From: JAYVJH01 sp043777595
GTDB taxonomy: Bacteria; Bacteroidota; Bacteroidia; Cytophagales; Spirosomataceae
Direction of reading: 5' to 3'
DNA length: 20,507 bases
Assembly: GCA_043777595.1 (NCBI GenBank)
Contig: JAYWHT010000011.1
Coordinates: forward strand, 1 to 20,507
Positions 14,212 through 20,507 of this stretch are shown here, piece after piece. Position 1 is the stretch's first letter; each line of letters begins with the position of its first letter. The notes beneath the pieces were generated by a model. That model was given only the letters and a program-made list of their open reading frames with translations, searched no databases and had not been told where the DNA came from. The translations under genes and the position numbers were made by a program.

Positions 14212-14811
14212 ATGAACCATTTTAAAAACGAAACACTTACTTGCTCGGCTTGCAAAAAAATAAATTTTGTAAAAATCAAAGACTTTGAGGCGGGCTTTTA
14301 CGTTTGCTCACACAAAGACTGTGGCGCAAAAAACGTGCTGACTGGTGTTTTTTATGACCCAATCATTACCAAAGGATTGCCGCAGTTTGGCATGCTGGTA
14401 GCCACAGACAACCCCACCGAACGCTACCCACTGCTATTTGGCGAAAATGCCGTGGGCAGAGGCATACAAGCCGATGTGCAACTCAAAGCCAAAACTCACA
14501 ATGGCCAAGTTTTTATGAGTCGCCATCACTGTACTATCACGGTGGCGTTTGACAAATGGGCCGGCGAATTGAAAACAACCATCAAAGACGGTGCGCTCAA
14601 CTTAGACACTGCCACTTTTGAGGCCAGCAAAAATCATACGTTTAGAAACAACAAAAAAATAGAAAGCGTTGAAGAACATTACCTCAACCACAACGACATC
14701 ATCAATTTGGGAGGCAGCGATACTTTTCGTTTTGAAGCCTATACCATTCCAGCACCGATGTTGGAAACTTACAAAAAAACCAATAAAATAGACCCCGAAG
14801 GTACTTTATAA
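14212..14811 (+). CDS. Zinc-ribbon plus FHA domain protein
   Basis: A 199-residue soluble protein. The N-terminus has a small zinc ribbon: CSAC (11-14) and CSHKDC (32-37). An FHA domain follows from about residue 74: LLFGENAVGRG (75-84), MSRHHCTI (102-109) and the closing strands LNHNDIINLGGSDTFRF (158-174). The usual GTxxNG loop is replaced by a DGALNLDTA-like segment and an NNKKI turn, so phospho-peptide binding is likely but diverged. It has no membrane segment, unlike the first FHA protein. Its stop is 2 nt before the PP2C gene, indicating coupled translation. A likely reader of the kinase/phosphatase pair that follows (inference). The 195-nt gap upstream holds the long hairpin; a TACATTTA near 14166 is only an imperfect -7 box. 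Confidence 0.85.
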   Translation: MNHFKNETLTCSACKKINFVKIKDFEAGFYVCSHKDCGAKNVLTGVFYDPIITKGLPQFGMLVATDNPTERYPLLFGENAVGRGIQADVQLKAKTHNGQVFMSRHHCTITVAFDKWAGELKTTIKDGALNLDTATFEASKNHTFRNNKKIESVEEHYLNHNDIINLGGSDTFRFEAYTIPAPMLETYKKTNKIDPEGTL

Positions 14812-14813
14812 TT

Positions 14814-15857
14814 ATGGAAATTAAGATTCACCCACCGCTACCGTTTCAAGAACAAGGCAAGCGAGACTATCAAGAAGACTACATTTATCCTACAACACCC
14901 GATGAAACCACTCGGCTTTTTGTAGTTTGCGATGGCATGGGCGGTCTCGACAAAGGCGAAGTAGCAAGCCAGACCGTGGCCGATGCCATTGGAGAGTTTG
15001 TAGCCCAAAATCCTACCCAACTTACAGACACCGACTACATACAACAAGCCGTAGCATTTGCCCACGACCGCCTGCAAAGCTATTTGGACAACAACCCCGC
15101 TCTAAGCCGAATGGGTACGACTCTGACGCTTATGTATTTGCACGCTGACTCAGTAACGGTGGCGCACATCGGCGACAGTCGGGTGTATCAGATACGCAAT
15201 GGGGCTATTTTGTACAAAACCCAAGACCACAAACAGGTTACGGACATGGTGCGAGAGGGAATCATTACGCCCGAGCAGGCCGTCAATCACCCTTGGCGCA
15301 ACCGCCTGAGCCGCTCGGTGTCGGTGAACAAAGACGACAAACACCGTGCCGACAGAGCCGCCGTAGTGCAAATAACAGACATAGCCGTAGGCGATTATTT
15401 TGTGCTATGTACCGATGGAGTGCTGGAACAAATAACAGACGAAATATTGTGCGAGATTTTGAAAAGCGACCAACCCAACGAAGTCAAAAAACAAGCCATA
15501 CTGACCCAATGCCAAGACCAAACCCGAGACAATTACTCAGGCGTGTTGATACAAATAGCGAGTTCTGGTATTGCCCAGCCCCCAATCAAAGCCACAACCG
15601 CAGCCATAGCAACGCCCGTACCTACCACCAATAGCGATGCGGCCAAAAAAAGTTTGTATAGGGTCTCAGCACCTACATTAAACAGCCGCTATGGCTGGCT
15701 TGGAGGTCTATTAGTGGCGTTGGGATTGGGGGCGTTGCTTTATTGTTTTTGGCAACCAAAACCCGCACCGACAGCCAAGCCCAAACCAACAATACATCGG
15801 CAGCACAAGCCCATCGCCCCCTCAGATAAATTGGGAAACAAATCAAAAAACGTTTAA
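14814..15857 (+). CDS. PP2C-type Ser/Thr protein phosphatase with C-terminal membrane anchor
   Basis: A 347-residue metal-dependent phosphatase, removing phosphate from Ser/Thr. PP2C motifs are in order: RDYQED (17-22), VCDGMGG (38-44, metal-binding Asp40), MGTTLTL (100-106), AHIGDSRVY (117-125), LCTDGVLE (198-205, Asp201) and RDNYSG (238-243, Asp239). After a Pro/Thr-rich linker a membrane segment lies at about 294-313, followed by a basic, Pro/Lys-rich tail of 33 residues. The phosphatase domain should face the cytoplasm. It starts 2 nt after the FHA gene and ends 6 nt before the FGE-domain gene, so the three form one transcription unit. It is the probable eraser for the two kinases downstream (inference). 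Confidence 0.93.
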   Translation: MEIKIHPPLPFQEQGKRDYQEDYIYPTTPDETTRLFVVCDGMGGLDKGEVASQTVADAIGEFVAQNPTQLTDTDYIQQAVAFAHDRLQSYLDNNPALSRMGTTLTLMYLHADSVTVAHIGDSRVYQIRNGAILYKTQDHKQVTDMVREGIITPEQAVNHPWRNRLSRSVSVNKDDKHRADRAAVVQITDIAVGDYFVLCTDGVLEQITDEILCEILKSDQPNEVKKQAILTQCQDQTRDNYSGVLIQIASSGIAQPPIKATTAAIATPVPTTNSDAAKKSLYRVSAPTLNSRYGWLGGLLVALGLGALLYCFWQPKPAPTAKPKPTIHRQHKPIAPSDKLGNKSKNV

Positions 15858-15863
15858 TTATTT

Positions 15864-16796
15864 ATGTCTAAACTAATCATCATTTCTATTCTCTTTTTAG
15901 GTGTTACGACAATAGCTTACGCCCAAATAGACCCTGATTTTTATACCTACAAAAACCGAGCAGACGACTGTTTTGCCAAAAAAGACTACCCCTGCGCCGA
16001 CAAATGGTACAGGGCATCGCTGGCCGTCAAAGCCAATGACGATTATTGTAAACAGCGATTGGCCAAAACAAGGCAACTCGCCAACCAACCCAAACCAACT
16101 AAGCCTGTTGTAACCAGACCAAGACCCGAACCCGCCGACCCCTTTGCCGACCAAATGGTGTATGTATCAGGTGGTAGTTTTGACATGGGTAGTAATGAGG
16201 GTGCTTATGATGAAAAACCCATACACAAAGTTGAGGTAGGCGATTTTTTAATGAGCCAATATGAAGTAACCCAAGCCCAATGGCAAGCTGTGATGGGCAA
16301 CAACCCCAGTTCTTTTGAAAACTGCGATAATTGCCCAGTAGGAAATGTTAGTTGGAATGATGTACAAGAATTTTTAACAAAACTAAATGTCCGTACAGGC
16401 AAAAACTACCGCCTGCCTACCGAAGCTGAGTGGGAATATGCCGCAGGTGGCGGCGCTACCAACCGCACCCGTTTTGGTAATGGAAAAAACATTTTAGACC
16501 ATGACGAAGCAAACTTTGAGAATAGCTACCGAGCCAAAATAATACCTGTTGGTAGTTTTGCCCCCAATGCTCTGGGCTTATACGACATGAGCGGCAACGT
16601 GTGGGAATGGTGTGATAGCTGGTACAAAGGCTACCCTGGCAGTGCAGGTGTATCTGATAAGACCAATAGCCATCGGGTTTTGCGTGGCGGTAGCTGGACG
16701 CATGACTCGCATTCTAGCCGAGTAGCAAATCGTCTCGATTCATACCCCATGTTTAAGTCCCATGACTTTGGCTTTCGGTTAGTACTCTCTCAGTAA
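15864..16796 (+). CDS. Secreted FGE-sulfatase (SUMF1/EgtB-like) domain protein
   Basis: A 310-residue exported protein. It has a signal peptide (1-20, ending AYAQ). Residues 22-72 resemble a short TPR-like helical segment (AKKDYPCADKWYRASLAVKA), followed by a Pro-rich linker. The FGE-sulfatase domain spans about 97-310: VYVSGGSFDMGS (99-110), YEVTQAQW (133-140), PVGNVSWNDV (158-167), RLPTEAEWEYAA (183-194), GLYDMSGNVWEWC (238-250), RVLRGGSW (271-278) and DFGFRLV (301-307). True formylglycine-generating enzymes have a catalytic Cys pair in the last 60 residues; here no Cys follows C250, so the domain is probably structural or ligand-binding. This domain is often linked to bacterial Ser/Thr kinases (family knowledge), matching its place between PP2C and kinase. 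Confidence 0.88.
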   Translation: MSKLIIISILFLGVTTIAYAQIDPDFYTYKNRADDCFAKKDYPCADKWYRASLAVKANDDYCKQRLAKTRQLANQPKPTKPVVTRPRPEPADPFADQMVYVSGGSFDMGSNEGAYDEKPIHKVEVGDFLMSQYEVTQAQWQAVMGNNPSSFENCDNCPVGNVSWNDVQEFLTKLNVRTGKNYRLPTEAEWEYAAGGGATNRTRFGNGKNILDHDEANFENSYRAKIIPVGSFAPNALGLYDMSGNVWEWCDSWYKGYPGSAGVSDKTNSHRVLRGGSWTHDSHSSRVANRLDSYPMFKSHDFGFRLVLSQ

Positions 16797-16810
16797 ACAG
16801 TATTTGCTTT

Positions 16811-17025
16811 GTCATCCTGACAGCCTTTTGTCACCCTGAGCAAAGCGAAGGGTCAAGAGCCGATGCGTGGGTGAAGCCAACGATAGATGCTTCGCTTCGC
16901 TCAGCATGACAAGGGAAACTTGTCACCCTGACGATAGGAAGGGTCAAAAGCCGCTGCGTGGGTGAGGCCAACGATTGATGCTTCGCTTCGCTCAGCATGG
17001 CAAGGAAGACACTCAGCATGACAAG
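16811..17025. repeat. Palindromic intergenic repeats, family A, two full units and two fragments
   Basis: Unit 1 (16830-16910) and unit 2 (16922-17001) share a core of about 40 nt (GGTCAAGAGCCGATGCGTGG..CCAACGAT.GATG) between inverted arms. Unit 1 arms match each other (18 of 21 positions). Unit 2 has a left arm of the CGATAGGAAG type and a right arm of the CTTCGCTTCGCTCAG type, so its inner arms do not pair. Fragments lie at 16811-16823 (left arm) and 17011-17025 (right arm). Related units occur at 20294-20507. Confidence 0.85.
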
Positions 17026-17034
17026 GAAGACGCT

Positions 17035-17068
17035 CACTCTGGTCGTAGGATTTGCTACGAACAGAGTG
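17035..17068. repeat. Palindromic repeat, family B, copy 1
   Basis: CACTCTGGTCGTAG (17035-17048) pairs with CTACGAACAGAGTG (17055-17068) with one mismatch and a 6-nt loop. The CTGGTCGTAGG core recurs at 18543-18585 and 20249-20277. Confidence 0.75.
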
Positions 17069-17121
17069 AAACAAGGAAAAAAAATAGCTGGTACATTAAG
17101 CAACTAAACCATCAAAATACA

Positions 17122-18498
17122 ATGCAAACACTTACAGTAGCCGAATTTAAAAAACGATATGATGTCAATTTTAGAGCCAACAAAGGCGAGAAGGGCTTTA
17201 TAGGTTCGGGCGGCTATGGCTCTGTCTATCAAGGCTATTCATATCAACGAAACCACGAGGTTGCCATCAAAAAATCGGAGACTAAAAACAATTTACTCGA
17301 CGAAGTAGAAAAAGCTCGCATCATACCCCACCACCCCAACATAGCCCGCTACATAGAAGGTTTCAGAATAGACACCGAAGCCGACGATTTTGACGTGGCC
17401 ATACTGCAATATTACGAAAAAGGCAACCTCGACCAACTCATATCTCAACACAATAGTCTGACAGACATACAGTTGGACGAATTGGTGCTGGGCATTTTGA
17501 ATGGCCTGTCATTTTTGCACAATGGTCTCAATGACGGTAAGGGCAATAAAATGCACCTCATTCATCGGGACCTCAAACCACAAAACATTCTGATTTCAGA
17601 ATACAAAGGTCGGTACATTCCGCTCATTACCGACTTTGGCATCAGCAAAGTTGTAGCCGACAACACCAAGAATGTTTTTAGTAATTCTACGGGCGTAGGC
17701 ACGATTGCCTACAAAGCCCCAGAGCAGATTCAGGGCGGCAAAATCAAAACCAACCTCGACCTTTGGGCTTTTGGTGTAGTGTTGTTTAAGATGCTCAAAG
17801 GCTACCTGCCGTTTAGGTCGAGCCTCGACCCCAATACCGATGGCTACTACCTTGATATTTCAAGAAAAATAACTAACGCCGATTTAAGCCACATTTTTGA
17901 CCAACTCAAAGACCAACCACTCAAATACCAAAACGTAGTCAAACGTTGTTTGGTACGCAACATAGACGACCGAGCGCAGTCGGCGCAAGAGTTGATAACG
18001 CTTTTGCAAGAAACTATCCAAGCCCATAGCCCGATTGAAGAACTCACTGACGAACTGCCCACTGGTGTTTCCGTCAAACCACAGCCAATACAACGACCTC
18101 AGCCAAAGCCCATGCCACCACCAAAACCCAAGCCCGTCAAAGAAGAACCGACTTGGCTAAAAATAGTTGCAATAGTGCTTGGTTTGGGGTTGTTTGGCTG
18201 GATAGGTTACGACTGGTTGGCAAACGGCACGCCCAAACCAATACCCGACCTATTGGTAGTAAATAGCAAGCCCAAACTCAATGCTGATTCGCTTTTTGAG
18301 GCCACCAAAATCGCTTTTTTAGAACAGGGAATGAACAAAAACAAGGCATTGGCTCAGTTTAGACAAGCCGTAGCCGCCAAACCTGCACTGGCCAGCGAAG
18401 TTTATCAGGTTTTTAGAGACAAAGCCCAAAAACTCAAAGACATAAGCCCCGAGCTGGGCAAAGAATACGAAGAACTATCAAACCAATTTGAACAATGA
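17122..18498 (+). CDS. Membrane-anchored Ser/Thr protein kinase (Hanks type)
   Basis: A 458-residue kinase. The catalytic domain (about 20-300) carries the Gly-rich loop GSGGYGSVY (28-36), the ATP Lys in VAIKK (Lys50), HRDLKPQNI (148-156), DFG (171-173) and APE (199-201), so it looks active. A Pro/Lys/Gln-rich linker (about 318-342) leads to one membrane segment (about 345-366). A C-terminal part of about 90 residues outside follows, with a helical repeat-like end (KALAQFRQAVAAKPALASEV). I chose ATG 17122 (context ATACAATGC). The frame continues upstream to 16975, but that part lies in repeat DNA and would add an improbable 49 residues. Separated from the FGE gene by a repeat-filled gap. It is presumably the writer for the FHA and PP2C proteins upstream (inference). 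Confidence 0.93.
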   Translation: MQTLTVAEFKKRYDVNFRANKGEKGFIGSGGYGSVYQGYSYQRNHEVAIKKSETKNNLLDEVEKARIIPHHPNIARYIEGFRIDTEADDFDVAILQYYEKGNLDQLISQHNSLTDIQLDELVLGILNGLSFLHNGLNDGKGNKMHLIHRDLKPQNILISEYKGRYIPLITDFGISKVVADNTKNVFSNSTGVGTIAYKAPEQIQGGKIKTNLDLWAFGVVLFKMLKGYLPFRSSLDPNTDGYYLDISRKITNADLSHIFDQLKDQPLKYQNVVKRCLVRNIDDRAQSAQELITLLQETIQAHSPIEELTDELPTGVSVKPQPIQRPQPKPMPPPKPKPVKEEPTWLKIVAIVLGLGLFGWIGYDWLANGTPKPIPDLLVVNSKPKLNADSLFEATKIAFLEQGMNKNKALAQFRQAVAAKPALASEVYQVFRDKAQKLKDISPELGKEYEELSNQFEQ

Positions 18499-18575
18499 AA
18501 ACCGCACAACTAACACTCGTACTGATAACTGTGCCACGGATTCTGGTCGTAGGCTTTCCTACGACTATAGTTTAA
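18495..18575 (+). other. Short ORF overlapping the kinase stop, signal-peptide-like, possible gene remnant
   Basis: An ATG overlapping the kinase stop (ATGA) opens a 26-codon frame, MKTAQLTLVLIT then a repeat-encoded PRILVVGFP tail ending at TAA 18573-18575. The first part looks like the start of a signal peptide; the rest is the family B repeat. It may be the stump of a secreted-protein gene interrupted by the repeat, or chance. Confidence 0.3.
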
Positions 18576-18585
18576 ACCTACGACC
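18543..18585. repeat. Palindromic repeat, family B, copy 2
   Basis: GTCGTAGG (18546-18553) pairs perfectly with CCTACGAC (18558-18565) over a 4-nt loop. A second right arm, CCTACGACC (18577-18585), can compete for GGTCGTAGG (18545-18553), so two exclusive hairpins are possible between the two kinase genes. Confidence 0.7.
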
Positions 18586-18616
18586 GAACCATAATTTTTA
18601 AACCAAACCCAAAAAT

Positions 18617-20234
18617 ATGCCAAAAATCTATAACTCATTAAACGAATTTCAGCGAGACTACCAGTACGACCTCTCAGACAAAACCACCCATTTGGGCGAA
18701 GGCTCGTATGGGTTGGTGGTCAAAGCTTACGACAATGAAAACAACAAATGGGTAGCACTCAAAATTGGTAAAGACCTCATGCGAGAGTATGAAGCCGCCA
18801 GTAGCCTCAACCACCGCAACATAGCCAAATACGAAGCCTGCTACCGCATCAATGACCGAAATATAGGTCAGCGAGACTATGCCATTATGCAGCTTTATAC
18901 GGCAGGCAACTTGGCCAATTTGCTCCAAACCACTACCCTTGCCGATGTTCAAAAAAGAGAATTGATACGGGGTATATTGGAAGGCTTGCAGTACCTACAC
19001 GCCCAAAAACGCATACACCGAGACTTTAAGCCTGCCAATATCTTGATAGCCCAACGGCAACTACCGCCCACTGATAGCCGACTTTGGGCTGACTAAAATA
19101 GTAGGCAAAAACGACTACATCGAAGGCTCGGACGTGCAACTGAGCGATGGCCGAGGCACGGCCTCTTACAAAGCCCCCGAACAAATAGCTGGCGAAACGG
19201 CCCACTACAACCTCGACCTTTGGGCGTTTGGGGTGATACTCTACGAAATAACAACAGGCGAACGCCCCTTTAAACGTGGCAGCACAGGCACCGACCAGCA
19301 ACGAGACAACGAACTCTACCGCCAAATACAAAACGTAGCCCTGCCCCAGCAGCTCAATACCATAGCACAGCCCTACCAAGCCATGATACGCCGCTGCCTC
19401 ATCAAAGACATACACCAACGAACACGCAAAGAAGACGAACTGTTGGGGTTGTTGGAGGGGAATAAAGAGCCTGAACCCGAGCCTAAGACTGATGAAGTAG
19501 TACCAAAACCAAAACCTGTTCCAGCACCTCTTGAACCTGACAATAGTATAGAGAATCTAACAAAAAGTAAAATGGGTTTTGGGTATTATTTAAAGCTTAT
19601 ATGCTGGTTTTTGCTGGGTGGTTTGGCTTTTGGAATGTTATGCGGGATATTCATCGAATATTTTTCATTTGATTCTATTGTTTCCGTTTCTATTTGTTAC
19701 ATAAGTCTTAATTTAGGATTTCTTTATTTAATAACAGCAGGCTGGATTTTAAAATATCAGTATTTACCCAACAAGGTACTACTTATATTTTTATTGGCAT
19801 CAGTATTTCATATAATAGGGTTTTTAATTTATGTAGGAGAAATATCAAGAGAGTCTTCTATAATGATATGTATTTATTTGACCATGCCAAGTTCGGTTAT
19901 TGGCGGATGTTGTTCAATTTGGTTTTTAAATTATAGAGAAAGAAAAACTGGAGTGAAGTATTTTATAAATTCAGTCTCCAAATTAGATGAAACAGTAACA
20001 AATGAAAACGTTATTAAATCTAAATCTTCAAAAATGGGTATATGGAAAGGACTTGGACTGATTATCTTTGTTGTACTTGCGTTGGGATTAGGCTTAGAAT
20101 TTTACAATCAAAATAAAGAACAAGAAGCACTTAGAAATCAAGCACTGGACTATGATAGCAGTGTAATGGTTACCGACCCTACAATGCTGGTTGCCGACAC
20201 TTTAATGGCTACTGACACTACTTTTAATGAGTAA
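18617..20234 (+). pseudogene. Second Ser/Thr kinase with multi-pass membrane tail, broken by a +1 frameshift
   Basis: The first frame (ATG 18617) encodes a kinase N-lobe: GEGSYGLV (27-34), VALKI (Lys49) and HRDFKPANILIA (134-145), then runs off its motif and stops at 19094-19096. The next plus frame continues the kinase without loss: NGNYRPLIADFGLTKIV, then ASYKAPEQIAG, to a stop at 20234. Reading GCC-C-AAC near 19049-19055 with one C skipped restores the normal sequence, so a single extra base explains the break. Joined, the protein would be about 538 residues: kinase domain (to about 300), a Pro/Glu linker and about five membrane segments. The DNA of the membrane tail (from about 19550) is visibly more AT-rich than the kinase part. 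It may be a pseudogene, a sequencing error or programmed frameshifting. The first kinase in the cassette is its intact relative in the catalytic half only. Confidence 0.85.
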
Positions 20235-20248
20235 TTTCTAAACCTAAT

Positions 20249-20277
20249 TCTGGTTGTATGCGAAACCTACGACCAGA
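20249..20277. repeat. Palindromic repeat, family B, copy 3
   Basis: TCTGGTTGTATG (20249-20260) pairs with CCTACGACCAGA (20266-20277), with one G-U and one further weak position, over a 5-nt loop. It starts 15 nt after the second kinase's stop and may act as its terminator-like 3' hairpin. Confidence 0.65.
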
Positions 20278-20293
20278 GTGAGCATTAACTTTT

Positions 20294-20507
20294 GTCACCC
20301 TGACGATAGGAAGGGTCAAGAGCCGTTGCGTGGGTAAGGCAAACGATAGATGCTTCCTATCGTCAGCATGACAAGGGGAAGCGAAGGGTCAGCAGCCGAT
20401 GCGTGGGTAAGGCCAACGATAGATGCTTCCTGTCGTCAGCATGACAAGGAGAGGCGAAGGGTCAAGAGCCGTTGCGTGGGTATGGCCAACGATAGATGCT
20501 TCCTATC
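20294..20507. repeat. Palindromic intergenic repeats, family A, three tandem units running off the window
   Basis: Unit 3 (20294-20372) has matched arms GTCACCCTGACGATAGGAAG and CTTCCTATCGTCAGCATGAC (18 of 20 complementary). Unit 4 (20381-20444) has lost its outer left arm, keeping GCGAAGGGTC, and ends with a CTTCCTGTCGTCAG arm. Unit 5 begins near 20453 and is cut at 20507. All share the GCGTGGGT..GGC.AACGATAGATG core with the units at 16830-17001. Confidence 0.85.

Noticed and set aside
16975..17121. Upstream ATG extending the first kinase by 49 residues
   Set aside because: This part is palindromic repeat DNA; the ATG at 17122 fits the cassette's start context and the kinase N-terminus.
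19134..20234. Separate gene starting at ATG 19134
   Set aside because: The same frame already encodes kinase sequence (DFG region) from about 19053, so this is the rest of the frameshifted kinase.
12178..20234. Type VI secretion regulatory locus
   Set aside because: Kinase, PP2C and FHA are shared with such loci, but no sheath, baseplate, Hcp, VgrG or membrane-complex gene is in the window.
20294..20507. Possible CRISPR array
   Set aside because: Units of about 70-80 nt are near-identical throughout, with no short repeats separated by unique spacers, and no cas genes are present.

Overview
The window looks like a chromosomal segment from a Bacteroidota bacterium, most likely a Cytophagales-type environmental relative (inference). 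The signs are two exact TAnnTTTG-type -7 boxes, almost no Shine-Dalgarno sites, A-rich start contexts, a secreted choice-of-anchor A adhesin, a DUF6934 protein, a grpE-dnaJ pair without dnaK, and short dispersed palindromic repeats between genes.

Layout. Positions 1-1310 (minus) hold the N-terminal part of a large secreted adhesin-like protein; its frame runs off the left edge. A gene-poor stretch follows (1311-2089) with one copy of a dispersed structured repeat. From 5839 down to 2090 (minus) lie an AT-rich fused cytosine-5 methyltransferase/HpaII-type restriction enzyme and, 6 nt after it, an ABC exporter. Divergent from these is a DUF6934 gene, probably translated from a leaderless mRNA, with an overlapping 46-codon gene (5962-6550). 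Next is a minus-strand asparagine-synthetase-like amidotransferase (6565-8439). Its glutaminase domain lacks the catalytic Cys and is interrupted by a GC-rich repeat with an 11-C tract. grpE and dnaJ follow on the plus strand, ending in a second copy of the dispersed repeat and a strong terminator. A minus-strand lipoprotein (10625-12004) joins a c-type heme motif to a PHM-like copper monooxygenase.

The right third (12178-20507) is a co-directional signalling cassette. In order it encodes an FHA/membrane/zinc-ribbon protein, a single-pass membrane protein with Asp-rich repeats and an acidic tail, a zinc-ribbon/FHA protein, a membrane-anchored PP2C phosphatase, a secreted FGE-sulfatase-domain protein, a membrane Ser/Thr kinase, and a second kinase broken by a single-base frameshift and fused to a multi-pass membrane tail. 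Writer (kinase), eraser (PP2C) and readers (FHA) of phospho-threonine lie together, and several are membrane-anchored. This suggests an envelope-linked phospho-signalling pathway whose effector or output is not visible here. The gaps around the kinases are filled with two families of palindromic repeats.

The strongest unexpected signals are these: CCGG occurs only four times in 20.5 kb by my reading, matching an HpaII-like specificity of the fused enzyme; the two dispersed repeat copies show paired base changes in a stem; and the kinase cassette has a frameshifted kinase and repeat-filled junctions.
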